DNA from: Morchella semilibera
Taxonomy: Eukaryota; Ascomycota; Pezizomycetes; Pezizales; Morchellaceae
Assembly (NCBI GenBank): GCA_009192285.1
Contig: CM018604.1
Span: 3,162,001-3,226,000, forward strand
Length of the DNA stretch: 64,000 bases
Reading direction: 5' to 3'
The notes under the pieces were generated by a model. It saw only the letters and a list, made by a program, of their open reading frames with translations. It was not told the origin of the DNA and searched no databases. The position numbers and the translations under genes are program-made. Below, one piece after another: positions 13,001 to 27,700 of the stretch; within the stretch, counting starts at the first letter, position 1, and each line of letters begins with the position of its first letter.

Positions 13001-14211
13001 AAATGATATTCTTAGTGATGGGACTCTTACCATGGGGCTTTTATCAAGAAATTCAGATGGTCATCCATTCCTTCTAGATTCTGTGTATTTTTTTGGAGAA
13101 TAGCGCCCCTTGTCCAGTCCATATTAGGTTTATCCCTGGTATGCCGATCGTAGCTTTCTGATTTCGATGACAATTCAGGTGCAATAAATAGGGCAGAGCC
13201 TCTTCTAGTACCTTGGAGTGACCTCGATGATCGCCTTGAAGTCGAATTTGAAGAAGACAACGACCCTCTAATTGTTGAGCCTTTGCTATGGCTGGGAGTG
13301 ATTGTCTTCGTCGAGCCGGAGGTTCCATCCACAGTTACTAGTGACTGATGTTCAATTGCTGTATTAACTGAGCCAGAACTGCCCTGGGGAGACTCTTCCG
13401 TAATTGAAATCCTTCGAACATCTCCAATACCACCGCCGCCATAATTCTCTAGATGGTAGTCCAGGGGAATTGGTCCCCGCTGAAAGTCCGAAACTCCACG
13501 ACAGTTGACACGCTCCTCTCCTCCGTGCTCATCGCAGATACCGGCACGTTCCTCCTCCCAATCTCTATGTAGTGATTCGGGGACAGGACCAACAGTCAGA
13601 ACCTTCGCCCAACTGTCATTTCTGCCCTTACCAACTCCGATACACCGCAACTGCCAATCATCGTTCTCTAATACCCACTCAGTTGGACTTGGACTTCGTT
13701 TTAGTATTTCGCCCATCTCCCTAGAAGATTTGAAATCAAGCTTGAGCTGGGGTTTAACATGCTCGAAAGCAGGGTTTGTGAATAAAATATCGACATCAAC
13801 TTCGTCAGTTTTACTCGTCTCTGGCTGTGACTTTACCGCCACAATGACTGTTGGCCTATCATCCACTTGAAGAAATTCAAAACAGAGATCGTTCAGCTCT
13901 GTCGTCGCGTTACCATGCTCCCCAATAGTGATGGACTCTAGATATGGTCTGATGAGAGTGGTAGCATCTGTGGGGGACGATTTGGCGGGGGACAAAATGG
14001 CCGGCGGGGGTGTGAGTGGATGATGCACAATAGGAGGAGATAGTATAGAAGCAGGAGGTTCTTTTTCCGGAAGTGGTAAAAATGATATTGGAGAGACAAC
14101 ACGTGGGAACGGAAACGGGCCTCGCCTCGGAGGAAATGCTGACTCGAGTGTTTCATCAGTTATAGAGCTGCGCTGTGTCAATAGAGAAGAATTGCTCCCC
14201 CGCCCCCCCAT
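10058..14211 (-). CDS. Hybrid sensor histidine kinase (HisKA-HATPase-REC), seven exons, about 1262 aa
   Basis: Membrane-free hybrid histidine kinase that would autophosphorylate a His and pass phosphate to its own receiver Asp, feeding a His-Asp phosphorelay. Exons on the minus strand: 14211-13031, 12974-12906, 12843-11276, 11217-11030, 10962-10272, 10212-10187, 10123-10058; 3789 nt, frame intact. The N-terminus (to about residue 390) is disordered and Ser/Pro-rich with one possible sensory segment. A PAS-like segment spans exons 2-3 (PHPAMVYWGKELIAVYN), then a GAF-like region. The H box is ISSHELRNPLSAV (His about 807). The N box, NLVANAIKFT, is split by an intron. G boxes are DTGIGI (about 1003) and GGSGLGL. 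The receiver has VEDN, LMDMEMP (Asp about 1192) and PKPFRI. All catalytic residues are present. A 26-nt microexon encodes GMTVAGM just before DDAIPKPF. The start could lie in an earlier exon. Its fungal HHK class was not assigned. Confidence 0.93.
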
Positions 14212-17200
14212 GATAACCTGACGAGCACGTCTTTGAAATTTGGAAATCCAGGAAGGGGTTCTCTTTTTTTTCGAGGGTTTCTGGTTTGATGTTTTGCTCG
14301 ATTCATGTTTTGGCTCCCCCTGTTTGGCCCCTAGATCATCTATCGATTCTAGCTTCGGGAATTGGATGTTAATTGATGGAAATGCTTACCATCACTTGTC
14401 CACTGAGAGATATAAGGTTTAGTTCCAGTTGGGGCTTGAGTCAAGTCTGCCATTCTTGATGAAGGGGCTGGAACTGGTTTAATAGTCTGAAAAGACAGTT
14501 ACGATAGAGTACGGATGGAGAAGATTGTGGATGTGAAGAACTAAGAAGCTTGTGTGTTTCTTGACTAAATTTACCCAGCAAACGATGAACAATGGTTCGT
14601 TGACTCTAAATCAAGGCAGAACCCCCCTCGATGACAGAAAAAAATTGGGAGTTTGTCGATTAAGCCAACCAAACCAGTCTTTTAGATTACGTGGTTATAA
14701 GCCTATGAACTATAGAAATATTGCCACACGCAAAAGGAAAAAGACTACTCGAGAGTGTGTAGCGAGTATAAGGACAGTTAGATATATTATAGTTCTTATA
14801 GATACATATGTAGCCCTGAGCCCCAGTAAAACAGGGAGGAATATTAAGTTCACAGCTTATCACTCGGATATCAATGATCCTGGTTTCAAGCCTATTTATC
14901 CGCCAAGAGTGAGCTCATAATCGTAGGTTGGCCTAGCTTGGGTGCTTTTGTGTCGTTTCTGTCATCAATAACTTCATATTTGGAAATTATATGAATATAT
15001 GTATCCTGAGTGGACTCGTCAGGGGCAGATTTCATGTATGACCGCAAGCATGCACTCGTTCTGAGAATATTAACCTTCAAGAACTAATGCCCAAACCACA
15101 GGCTAGATAATATAAATTGGATAAGATCCTCCTCGTTCAGGGTCCACGGCTGCCGTTCATTCATTAAAGATGAAGTCTGAGGACTTGATGGCCACGCAGA
15201 TAAAAGTCGCTGCCAAGAAAATAGAACTTGGGAAGCTTAAGAAGCACATGTATAGCCAAGCTAGGGCGGATCTCCTTTTTCTGTCGAGAATCATTAATTA
15301 TCCAAATAGGATCGGATGTGATTTTCGCAGTTTAACCCTGTGGACTGCTCAACTTTCCACCTCCTATAGAATTAAGGGATCAAACCCAAACTATCCAGCA
15401 CACCCGCGGAGACGAGGATGAATATAGAGTTCTTTTATAGGTCTTTGGCCCAGAGATGAGGGGCGGGCGGCACGCGGTGGGGGCTGACACATCCAGAGTC
15501 CACTTAGCTACTTAAGCCACTATCTACAACCTAGGGAGCGTCAGGGACATCATTCTCTGGTTTATCGCATCTCTTGTTCTACTACGCCTGAACCTCCCAG
15601 CTGCTTATCTTAGTTAATATTCTCCGGAGTGTATCGTCACTGGTCAACACAAGCTGATTAAGCTAAACGTCCCAGGGGGTCACAGGGATGGACTATCGGC
15701 GTGGGGATATTGGCAATGCTTAATATTCAAATGGACGCAGGAATATCCGTGGGGAATAATGGCCTCCATACCCAGACTGTTTGCCTTGTAACAGCTTTGT
15801 TCGAAATCATTGCATGTCCAGGTATATCCTTCAAGGCCAGAATATACCCCCAAGCCTCTGTTCAGTGTTTCTAAATTACAACGGTGTATCTAGAGAGGGG
15901 ATGTGCAGTTTCAGAGCTTTCCATTAACAAACCGGTCGCAAAGGGGTTAATCCAATTCCTCGGCCCATAACTATGTACATGTACCGCATATGTACATACA
16001 TGTAGGTACAAGTGGCCGTAAGTTGGCAACCACGACCGTGAACTCCTCCCGGCCTTTCCACTTTATCTTTTTTCCCTTTACACCAATATTGACAAGATGG
16101 TGAGGTAGATACACACGGGCGGTGGCATACAGTTCAAATTGGGTAAGCATATACTAAAAAAAAAAAGTCAACACTGAGTGATACCCTATGACGAACCTCG
16201 AGCATGGCTCAAGGCTTGCTTCCTCCGCCGTGCCAACACCACCAATTACCTGTTTTACAATCGAACATCCCCAATTACTATATAACCATCATCCATAACC
16301 TATCACCCTGACCTGGGGGCGGTTCTAATGAGATCCACGGACAGAGTCCAAAGACCACACATATCCTAGTAGATACAAAAAAACACGACATGGGGCCTTG
16401 CCTTTTAGATCGCTGTGATCTCCAGACAGCACAAAGTCAGTCTCCGAAAGCAGTCACGCATTACCCTGCTTCTTTTGACCTACTTTGCACTGCCTCCTGC
16501 TTACTAACGCTAGCATGAGCTTTAGCGGCTAGAGCTCGACCGCTTAACTAGGCGAAATGATCGTCGTCAACCACACCGCCCAGTAGCACTGCCTAACAAC
16601 GGGGATCCCACATCGCCCAGAGTAAAAGTCTGGGCCATAGAAGGTCACGTCGGGCACAAAGGGGCGGGGTGGAGATGCCTAGAGGTCCCCGCCATCCGAA
16701 GTAGGGTAAGATAGGCAAAACGGGACACGACGGGCCGGGACCGCCAGATGGCGATTACGGGGAGGAAAATGAGGGCAAAAAAATGCCCTGGGCCCTTGAC
16801 GAGACCCTGGGAACTCCTTACTAGTCCGGATAAAGAGTCTGCGAGCTTTGACGCCGTCAAGACTGTGGTTCTCCACTCTTCAACTTTTGCCTACCAAGGA
16901 GACTTCTTCTCACCGCCACCTAGGCCATGGGGTTAGAGCTGTTATCGATTATCAGTTCATCTGGACGGATGCACAATGACGGGTTATGTGTTGCTTCACC
17001 GACACTCGAGTTTCTATATACATATGTAAGATGGTTAAAAATCCTGTTTTTTTACATCTACTAATTCACTTCGCACATAGATATTTAGTACCATACTGTG
17101 CCTGCACATGTACGTAGTAGGGAGCTCGACCTACGTGTACATATAGACGTCGATGAACAAATACCCCCACTCAAAAAATAAAGAAATAGAAAAAGAACAG

Positions 17201-18365
17201 TATCACCATGTGCATATATCAACCAAAGCTTTAAATGATCTACATACACAAGCATGTGTGCAAGAGGCCCCCGATCCCAAGACCAACCCCCCCCCCCCCC
17301 GGACCCCCAAGGCCACTGCACACCCCACAGCTCCCAGAATACAAATCAAAAATACAACGAGGAAATAAGAAGAGGGAAAAAGAAAAGAAAAAAGAAAACA
17401 CTTCACCCGGCACCCCCCGGAAGTAAAAAAAAACCTCCGATCCAGATCACGATCACCTGATGTACTTGTGTATCAACATCGCTCAACGAAGCACGCACCG
17501 CAGCAGTAACAGCATGCCAGCAGTGCGCACTCAAAATAAAGCTCTCGTGTAACATCTGTAGTTTGCCCTATGTAGCCCGCCCACGGAAATATTCAGGCAG
17601 TAAAACAAGCTCACGGCGGATCATGTGGCTCAGCCCTACATGTATCTTATCTACCTTGCCTGCAGACAGCAGATCCTCTCGGCTACGAGATGACAGCTTT
17701 GTGGTCCGTGCGGTGCGTGGTGGATGGGGTCTACTCTAACTCGCTGCTGTGCTGTAGATCGCTTTAGTGCTCGCGCGGTGCGCAGGAGGGGACTCCACCC
17801 ATCACATTGAGAACTCGCTCACAAATCGAGCCCATGACCACGATCAAACTGGATTAATGGCTGGATGAAGGGCATGGCGATCATTTGCAGGATGGCCGGA
17901 ATCCCGAGGCTGGTTCTGAGATGTGGGGAGTTTGAGGTTCCTTTTTTTTTTTTTTTTTTTTTTTTCTTTACAGATGCTCACTGCCTAACTTGACTGCTGA
18001 CTTATGTACGCATTAATTCATGTAGCTATCAAAGATAGCTCGGCCCAGAAGTGGAGGTGATGGTTTGTTTTTCTTAATTCTGACTTTGTGGCGCGGCGAT
18101 ACTTTGTGCTTTCTTGACTCATCAGACCTAAGAAGAAGCGTTGTAGATCAGTAAGGTAGTTTAGCTGCACAGCCAACGAAAAGATCAATCTACATGTAGT
18201 TAGCCACCACCACTGCAGGCTGTCACCAGATCGGTAATCTAATCTTTCTTATCAGATCCCATCAATTACTATCACAACCCCACTCACCAACCAGATGTAA
18301 CTACACGTAACCTGCACAAAAGGTCCAAGTGCACACACCATCACTCGACCTATATCATCCCGCCT
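14212..18365. other. Intergenic region without supported genes
   Basis: About 4.1 kb. It contains two TACATGTA copies close together (15976, 15997), one at about 17639, a C14 run (17287-17300) and a T-tract of about 25 (17941-17965). The small frame 15170-15421 (+), beginning MKSEDLMATQIKVAAKKIE, has a helical Lys/Glu-rich start but no supporting signals. Confidence 0.5.
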
Positions 18366-18704
18366 CTATTTTACCCCCTCCACCCTATAGCCCTCAACCA
18401 CCACCCCCCTCAACCACCACCCCCTCAAAACCACCAACCCATCCACCTTCTCCGCATCATCCTGTTCGATAAAAGCCCACGCACACCACACGCATCCCGC
18501 CCCCACCACGGCAAGCGTCACCACAGCTACGAGCGCCTGCGCCCACGGCATCCACGCCGCCGCCAGCGCGGCCATCAGCACGCAGCACAGCATCACACCA
18601 AGTAGGATCGATAGAGGCAGCACCTGGTAGCGGTAGCGGTGGTAAGTGTAGCTGTAGCCAGTGAGGAGCTGGAGCTTTGCTTTGTATGTAGTAATACTCG
18701 TCAT
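18366..18704 (-). CDS. Small predicted two-span membrane protein, 112 aa
   Basis: A single-exon frame starting at ATG 18704. The N-terminal 28 residues are polar and Tyr-rich (TGYSYTYHRYRYQV). Two adjoining hydrophobic segments follow: LPLSILLGVMLCCVLMAALA at about 29-48 and ALVAVVTLAVVGAGCVWCAW at about 57-76. A charged C-terminus (EQDDAEKVDG) ends at TAA 18366. Codons are strongly G/C-ended, unlike the surrounding A/T-rich DNA, which supports a real gene. I recognise no family. Role unknown; a small organelle or plasma-membrane protein is possible. Confidence 0.55.
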   Translation of the reverse strand: MTSITTYKAKLQLLTGYSYTYHRYRYQVLPLSILLGVMLCCVLMAALAAAWMPWAQALVAVVTLAVVGAGCVWCAWAFIEQDDAEKVDGLVVLRGWWLRGVVVEGYRVEGVK

Positions 18705-21700
18705 TTTATTTTGTAAGGAGATAGGAGTGAGGGTGCGGAGTGTAGGAACGTTCTAGTCTGCTGTTTAATTTTCAAGTTTGGGCTGGTAGATTGTGAGGTA
18801 AGAAGGTACGTTGCTTCGAGTTTCAAGTTCCTGCCTCTGCCTTCTCCCCGGGACGTCACTGTCACTGATACTGGTACTATTGCAATGTGGTTTCAAGATG
18901 CGCAGATGCGTTTACGTTTAGAGTAAGCCGAAAACCCTAACCCTGTAGCTGAAACAAACGAGCGAATGAGTTGATGACCGCTAACCAACCGACAACGACA
19001 ACGACAACGACACTTGCACAGGAAAAAAAACGATGGAGTAAAACATGTAACCAATACATGCAATTGCCCTATATACTGTGCAAGAAAAGTGTAAAGTGCA
19101 GAATAAAAACGAAGAAATAGGACGAAGAAGTAAAAGAAAAAAAAAAGACCACAACCCTAAATACCTAGCGCCCTACAACAAAAGGGTGAAAAGATAGTAG
19201 TAATAGCAACAATACAAGTAGTAATCCCAGAAATTGAAGAGAAAGAACAAACTCTTCATGCATCACAGAACAAAAATCCTCGCTTCCCCATCATCACCCT
19301 CTGCTTTTCATTCCCGCTGACGGTTCCCTGTTTTCCCTCTCCTCTGAGTCATAGACTTCCCCTTCGGCTTCCTCACGTGACCGCCCTTTGAGAGTGACTC
19401 TTCCATGTTTTTTTCGTCCGATCCTAAAAATAGGGATCAACAACCGAAACAGAAACTGTGCTGCTCTCCTCGAACCACGCTACTAATGCCAGAAGTGAAG
19501 AAAAGACCAATGGACTAGAAAAAAGAAATTAAAGCCAAAGAAAAAAACACAGGTATTCAAGCAAAGGAAAAAGAGAAAAAAGAGAGATACAAGAAACATG
19601 GCGGTTGCATCATGGAGAAAAAGGAAAAAAGTTGAATCCAACCGAGGGGAAACCAGAAACTGATTCCTGACGTTGTGGCTCTCCCTCTAAAAAAAAAAGG
19701 AAGAGTCCAAATTTGCCCCATTTGACTCATACATAAACCAACAGTGAGTCGAATTCCTTTTCATCTTGCGCCGCGCCTTTTGTTCCCGCCGCTCCGTCCA
19801 GAAGCAAGAGAGAAAGAGGAGATAGTGGAGATATAAAATGCGTTACGGCTAGCCAATTCAATCGAAATGATTTACAATGACCTTGAGGCAAGCCAGATAG
19901 CGTTTTGTAATGCTACCTGCATCCGCCCGCCCGCCCGTCCGTCGTCCGTGAGATCCAAAAGACATAAACCGGCCGATGAGGAAATAATGATTTCGCCAAC
20001 TGATAACCAGCGAAAAGCATAGCCCACCAGGGTATTTGATTTTTGGGGTTGGGGGTGTCCGATTAATGGTTCCGTTTTTATAGAAGTGTGCCCGAGGGTG
20101 ATAGATGGGTTGAGTTGAGTTGAGTTTTTTTTTTTGATTTAGTCTTGGTGCGCTCCCGCACTTATGACCTTCAGCGATTCTATATGTAGTGACAAGTGTT
20201 AATAAAATGGCCTAGTAACGGGTAGGCGCTAGGGCGGGAACTAAGAACTTACGCCGAACATGCCCCGCGGCGCTGGTGGCAAGTCTGGGGTAGGGAGTCG
20301 GGGTGGTTGGGGTTTTGGTGGAGGAGGAGGATTGCTAGAGGGCATCGTGATAGAACTTGGTGGTGGGTCCGGAGGTGGCAACTTGCTTGCTATTGCTAGC
20401 TTGGGATGTGTAGTATGCCCGGGGGGGGGGGTGGTTCTAGATAGTGGCAAAAAAAATAAAGGGTGTTCGTCCGAGTTTTATGGACTGTCAAGCAAAGCAA
20501 GCAAGGATGTAGCAATAGATATAATGTTCTAGTTGTTTTCTTGGTTCTGACCAGGCTAGATATAGATAAGCTTAAGAACAGTGATGCTGAAGAAAAGATG
20601 TTTCTGTTTTGTTCGCAATGGATACTTGGATGGGAGGTCGAAATGAAAGAAGCTCGAACACTGGTTTCCGAATGACTCTTATATTATATTTTTCTGTCTC
20701 TAGCTCTCAGGCACACGAAGGAGGAATAGCGCAGGCAGCGCAGCAGCAAGCTTCCTACCATCTCTCTCTTTCTCTCCGAGAGGGCGGCCGCCTAGCTAGC
20801 TGCTAGCTCACTGGCTGGGTTGGATTAGCTGGGCGCACAAGAGGAAAGTAACTGAGACGCAGCAAGCCAGGCCCATCATCGACGGGGCTTCTTCTCGTTT
20901 CCTCACTCCCCAGATTATTTCTTTTGGGCTTTGCGTCACACTTTCCTTGTCACCGCTCTCCGGCTCTAGTTGATGTCGGCGGTGGTTCATTTCTGACCAG
21001 GGGGGGGGGGGTGAGGAGGATTTGCTGCGGCAGGCATATTATGACCCGTCACTAGGTTTCCCGTGGGCAGGCCTTGGAAGCTCTCAAACGAAACACATAC
21101 CAATGCCAGGCAACGGTTACGAAAACGATTGGCCCGCTTAGCAAAGCAAGCTCCCCCCCCTCCATCCCCCCTACCCCTGTCATAGAGGGAGATGGGAGGG
21201 TGGTGGGGGGTGGGAGGGAGTCGTGGATGTTAGTCACTCGGTACACAGGATGGTTCATTGGCTATGCCAAAGTAAGGAAACAATGCAGGGAACATAGGAT
21301 AGAGTAAAGTATGTATGTAGTATTCATTGTCGTTACTTGCGATATATGCAGGTTGGGTTCGCGGACTCAGCCCCCCTCTGAGGTTTCTTTAATAATAATA
21401 AAATAACAACAATAATATTTGAGTTCTCAAATGTGGTTCGCGCGCGACGTGTTGCGACCCTGGCTAGCCCTGCTCGGAATTACAATACCTGAGCGAATAC
21501 GGTTAGTGTGTGACCTCGAACCGGTCCGTGGCTTTCTGCTAAGCCATCTTTGATGGTGACTCAGAAACCTCTGAGTCCGACGCGGGACCGTCTGATCAAT
21601 ATTAGTCTTCACAGTAGGCGGTTTTTCGTCCATATCTACCCTCAAAAATCTCCCTCAGAAGATAAAATTAGGAGGCTGGACAAGGTCGTCACGTCGGACA

Positions 21701-24700
21701 TGACTTTCTTCGATATAATATCAGTCACGGAAGAGCTATGCTCAGTGCATCAACAAAGCACTTTCACATTTTATTCTCAGAGGCTTGGCACATCCTTGAA
21801 GGACCAGTCAACTATACTCGTCTAAATTAAAAACATAACGTGGGGATATAATTATATGCCGAGTGTCTTGGAGGACTGGTCATCGATATCCAAGAGCCAA
21901 TTGATCCGGCTACGCCAGATCTGACAATGAATCTTCTGTTTAGAGTCCAAGTTCTAAGTCAAGGAACAATTTCCGGCGACATCCGTGTGTTGTAATTGGT
22001 TAGAATGGAGGGGATTGGGGTGGAACGAGGGGACTGAGAGGGGGGAGAGGGGGGGGGGCGCTTGTAGGGAAGCGGATGCTTGTGAGTGGGCAGGTGCATG
22101 ATTACGATTGATGCGACGAAGCCTCATGGAGGGAGAAAGTAAACACATGGCATTTTCGAAAAGAGCAACATCTCGAATCTCAGATGGAAAATACTTGGTA
22201 TTGAAACAACGTAGCTTATGATATAGGGTTTTCGTGTACCTGAAGGTCTTGGTTGCACTTCCTGGGGTTGCGACAACTTCCAAATGACGTTCTGGCATAC
22301 GTACGCTCAGAACACGACACCTTTACCTCTTCACCATCACTCGGATGGATTGGTCTCGATTCACAGGCTAGGCGACTGCAAAAAAAAAAAGGAATCTTGC
22401 GGAACCAAATCATACAGAGCAGAATAAACTTCTTTCATCTGAAGTTTCCGAGTGTCTGGACCCCTCAACCCCTCCAACTACATGTACCTACCACCCTTCT
22501 CACTCACTACATGTACCTTAATCGACACATTTCGTCGGATACATGGATTATTAGAGACGCTGACACAACTATGCAAGGTTAAGCATAGAGTAGAAATCTC
22601 GTACCACCAGCCCCCGTGCCCTGCTTCGCATCCAAAGGTTTCTATGCGGTAAACAAAAACAGCGAAGACTCATCGATATGGGGACGTGTCCTCAGTTTGG
22701 GAGACGTAAGTACTTATCTATAATGACGAAAATTGGAGAAGTTTAGCAAAGAGGGACGAAGGATCTGTCGTTGTTGGGATCATACAGGTTAACGGTTACA
22801 CTCTGTCTTCAATTAACTTTTGTCGGACGCGTTTGAGGCTCTCAAATCATGTGACAGCGCGCTCACTTAGGGTAAGGTGTTGTTGAGGCTGAAATGCGGG
22901 ATTTTTTTCCTTCAGACCCCCCCCCCACATTGACTGTGTCAGTCTCCGAATACGGAATTACTCTAGAAGGTTTCTGTCGGCTCTGACCAGATCAATCAAG
23001 ATCCTTGGGAACATGCACAAACTGCCGCTGTCCTTTTTTTTTTTTTTTTTTTTTTATGTATATAGAGTAATTACTCTGACTAGACTTGTGCAGGTCAAGT
23101 CTGTCTTACATACTCTCTTGGGAGTGTTTCCTACCGAACGTGAAAGGCTGACTCAAGGTCACTGGGGGAGCTACGTTACATACGTCCTGGGTGTTCGCAC
23201 TCCAGATGGTGCGCAATTTCTGTCAATACGACTGGCTGCGCAAGCAGAAAGCCTTATCAGTGACACATCTTGGAGGGCACTCTAGCCGTCACGAGGACTC
23301 ACAATCGTGGTCGCGAACAAGCATATTTGTTCCCCACGTAGTTATGTTTGCTGCCATTCTACCTTCTATAACGGCCCGTTATCGGCTGTTTGGCGGGGGC
23401 GGGGTGGGATGGATTCTGGGAAAAGACAAGGTGGGGGGGTGTCGAGTCGAGAGAGGATAACCAAGCAGCTCGGTGAGCTTCAAACATAACCAGGTGACAC
23501 ATCTCCCATCCGCCATTTCCCATCCCATCAACATCAACATCCTCATCTTCATCATGTGGCCGTTCTCTTCTATATTGGACAATTCACTCGTTCCAAGATA
23601 TATCGTAAAAGCCTCAAGTTCCATCTGTCCCATAGACTTCAATATAGGCATCGCCCAATAATGATGGTGAGTTTCGATCTACTCGATCACAAAAGATATG
23701 CAATACTTCCAACTTATTTTTCACAACTGCCGTGCATGCTCTCGTAAGAAATCGCTGCTGACTTTATGCTTTAGGTCGATATTTACGAGGACTCGAATAT
23801 CAGTACGAGACTAGAGATGAGGCGAAGCTCGTCTGTACCTACATGTCTAGGCGCTTTCCCCGACCTGTGAGCCTAACAGACTGAAATACGTTACATATTT
23901 TCGAACGAGAATTGTATATTCTGTAGGTACTTACTGGTGAGGCTCACTGGCACTACCGTTACATTCGGGGTAACCCGCACCTCCGGATAAACTCGGTGCA
24001 GCTAAACCGATGACGCATAATCTCGGAAACATCGATTTCACAACTTTATCCTCACCGTTTCGTGTCGCAAGTATTGCAACTCAATTAACTACTTCATGTG
24101 CTCGTGATCACTACCTAGGTACCTCTATCGCTTACACGGGGAGCTTTTGGCTAACAAGAATCGACTCGGTGTTTTAATGAAGATAACCTCGCAACTCCCA
24201 ATTGGACATGGCGACGATCAAACTCAACGCGGTATGTCATTTGGATGAAGGATCCTTGGGCGGAGCTGCCTAGATGCCGGCTCGGAATCCCATGATCTCT
24301 TTGCAATGGGGAAAAATCGCTCGCTCGCCTCAGAGTTGAGGGTTATGTAGGAAGGGCAGCTACTAAATTTATTATGGATCCCTGTCTGTTTAGCGAGGCC
24401 AGCTAATGATCCGGCTTATTTTGGGTTTAGCTGGCGGCGGACAGTAGCGATGGAAGCCTCGTGGAAGAATGGAAGAATGGATAATTTGGCTTGGCTCTCA
24501 ACTCGGGTGTGTGCCGAAGGGTGTACTTCTCACTTGTAGCCTGCCTTTGCGTATCTAACCAGAGCAAATCCCATTATATCCCGATTAACCTATGGAATAA
24601 TCTCAAAAATTGTCTCTCTGTGGCGTGATTCGTAGCCAGGCCTCGTTGCATCTGTCACATATTTGGCCCGTATACCTTAGTAGTCAGCCAAGTTTATTCT

Positions 24701-27700
24701 ATAGCAGCTGTACACACAAAAGACTAATTACCTATCCTATTACTGTGGCGTGATGCTTCTTCTCCTTCCCCCAGACAGTGGTAATAAGCCTTACACCTTG
24801 ACACGAGCTACTACCGGCCCAAAATAATATATTGTTCCCCAAACTCAACCAGCCAGCCAGCCATGTATGATGTGGAACAGGAGCGATCCGTGGGTCACAG
24901 AAGAGGTCACCCACCGCACACATAGTTACCGGTGATCACATGTAACGTAGCTGCGAACCCCCTTAGTTTCCTCCTCTCCCCAGCTAGTGCTGACGAAATT
25001 ATTCCGAAGGGCAATGGCCTATTATGGGTAGGTGAAAGTTATGCCTATCCCGGAAGATTATTTCAAATACTGTTGCTAATACTAAATGTAGTCTGTTTGG
25101 GTCGTCTAGTCAGGCACATTAGTAATGTCCATACCAACTTTACAGAATTAGCAGCAGCAGCAAGTAAGTTTGATGTCTCTCGTAACCCGTATTGTAGGGG
25201 CTCGTAAATACCGAATTTAGTTGCGGCTACGACGTCGTAGCTACCTATGGCGCTAGGCTCGAGCTTTGTTTCTGTTTCTGTATTTGTTACTGCGCACACG
25301 GATCCCAGAAAAGTACTTAGGAACATAAGTAAGTGATCTGCGTAGCCGTAGTAGTCTCTGGACCTGATGCAACGTGGCACACTCATATATGCACGGACTC
25401 TGTTTTAACCTCTGGCTGCCCTGTATGGTCTGTCCTGTCCTGTCCTGTCCCCTGGGTAGATGGGCCTGCCTCCTCCTTCCTCTCCCACCAAACTTCCTTG
25501 CAGCTGTAATGTAGTGTAGATCCGGACTGATCAATTGAATCTGCTGCTGCAGGTCGCCGTTCGTAGGGCTGAGTGAGTCTGCCAAAGAGGATTTTTGAAT
25601 ACATCATCCTGCGTGCTTTTTTTTTCTTCCTTTTTCTTTTTCTTCCTCCGCAATACGGGCCTTTGCCTTGGTTTGACTTGACTTTTGTGCGTGCGCTTAT
25701 CGATCGGTCGGAGACGTAGTTATGGTACGATACCATCTCGGCGGGCGGGGAACGTGACGTGACGCTAGTGGTTGTGATTACCTGGAGTTGGTGAGAGAGA
25801 CGTCATTTTGGGTGGGCTTTTGTAAAGTTGAGGATCTTCGGTTTTGAATTGCCTACATGCTCCATGCAGTCATTTCGACCCCAGTCGGGAGGATAAGGGT
25901 GGCTGTTGCTACGCTGGTATCGGTGTTCTAGCCTCCATCGTCATTGTGCGGTTCCTTGGTTCCCCGACCACGAGGGATCGCCAGCGCAGTACGGGACGAG
26001 TGGCATAGTAGGATGAAGTGGATGAAGCTACACGTAGCTGAAGAGATAATGGTTTTTTTTTTTTAAAAAAAAAGTACCTACAGTACCCGGATAATGCCGC
26101 GAGGCCTTGTCCAGCTGAGATGTATGCTGGCGCGGCCAGAGACGGAACTGATCTTCGGGTTAGTTAGCTAATGAGCCGGCCGTGGGGTCATGGCACGGCC
26201 GGGATTGTTATATCGCGAGATCGTAGATATTGGACAACAGTTAGTCTACAAGATGTGCTCCTCGTGGGTACATGTATAGCCGTTGAGCTGAATATTTCTG
26301 CGGTGACTACTGCGGGAGTGGGGTGGGGTGGGTCGGTGCGGGGTGTGGGGTGGTGTTAGTCATAGATTCTCACTCGGTATCAATAAATCCTTGGTTTGGT
26401 ATGGAGATGCGGCCTCAAAGCCTGGGATCGGTATTTGGCGCAGCTGAAAAATGCAAGTAGAGGTATTCTTTCGCATATCTGTGACTGCTCTGTATTATGT
26501 GCCTGTAGCCAAAAAAGTCTTCTTCGTCGCTTTGAACATTGTCCCATTATTAGCTCCCTACATACATGTACGTACCTAAAATCGACGCTTCATTGCTTGA
26601 ACTAGCTACTTGGCCTCGGGGGGACCTTGTGAAGCCCTTGCTTCGGTTCTTCCATGAGCTGAAGGGCTAGGAGAAAGGTCTTAATTCATACTCAAAAAGT
26701 AGGTAAATCATAAGTCATCACTCGCTACTACTTATACTCGTAAATGATACCATATAAAAAAATAGCCTTGGCGGGTACGTTTTTTCTGTGTATGTTGAGT
26801 CAGAAAACGCTGTGAAATTACGGGTGCTCCCCGCTTTGGAACTATCCGGCCGCGGACTGAGCGCTGAAATGTATGGCAACTGCCTGCATATCTTGCGGCA
26901 AAAAAAAGGGGGGGGGGGCGGAAAGAGGACTAGAGAAATAAAAACTACTAGCGACCTACATAGGTAACTCACATTGAACCGTAGCGGTGCGCCGGAAGGG
27001 GAGGATTGAGCCTCTCTTGGAAATATTGTAATGTAGTAGGTTATTAGGTGGTCGTTTATTGAATTTTATCCTTTTTATATCTTTGACCTGCACCTGCAGC
27101 TGTTTCTGTAATACTGCGTAATGTTGACTGCTGGCTGAGCAGGGTAATCAGCTCGTAGTAGGTTTGAGAAAGTAGGAGATACGCGTTCTCGTGGGATTTG
27201 TTACAGCAGCTATTGTGGGCTACGGCGCTCAATGAAAGTGATAGCGGGTTTCGGAAGTCTCGGTATAATGGGTATAGTTATTTGGAAGCACTCGGTACGG
27301 TAGGCTACGCCAGCCAGTCGGAGGACCATATTCTCTGGCAGAGGAGAATAGGGCAGATATCCTCCGTCGATTACGGTGTGCTAGTCTATCCCGTCCGGCT
27401 CTGGTACTCCCTACAACGCGCCTATCTGACTTTTTAAGTACTCACAACATAACTTTCGAATATTTCTACGGAAAACACAACTTACCACCACAATATATAT
27501 GCTTCCCCGGCCTTATGGCGCCGTGCTGGTACTGGGTGTTGCAGGACGACGCAAACAGAGGGGACAGGCTTCCTCGCCTACTAATTACGGCATAGAGGGC
27601 GGTATAAGGTGGGGTATCTGGTACGTTATTGAGACCTCTGGTTGGCTTACGTTTACTCATTTTCTAGGCCTGCTAACAGCCATTTTAAGTGTTAGTACAT

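Noticed and set aside
15170-15421. 83-codon frame on the plus strand, MKSEDLMATQIKVAAKKIE start
   Set aside because: The first 40 residues look helical, but the rest is not protein-like and there is no promoter or intron evidence.
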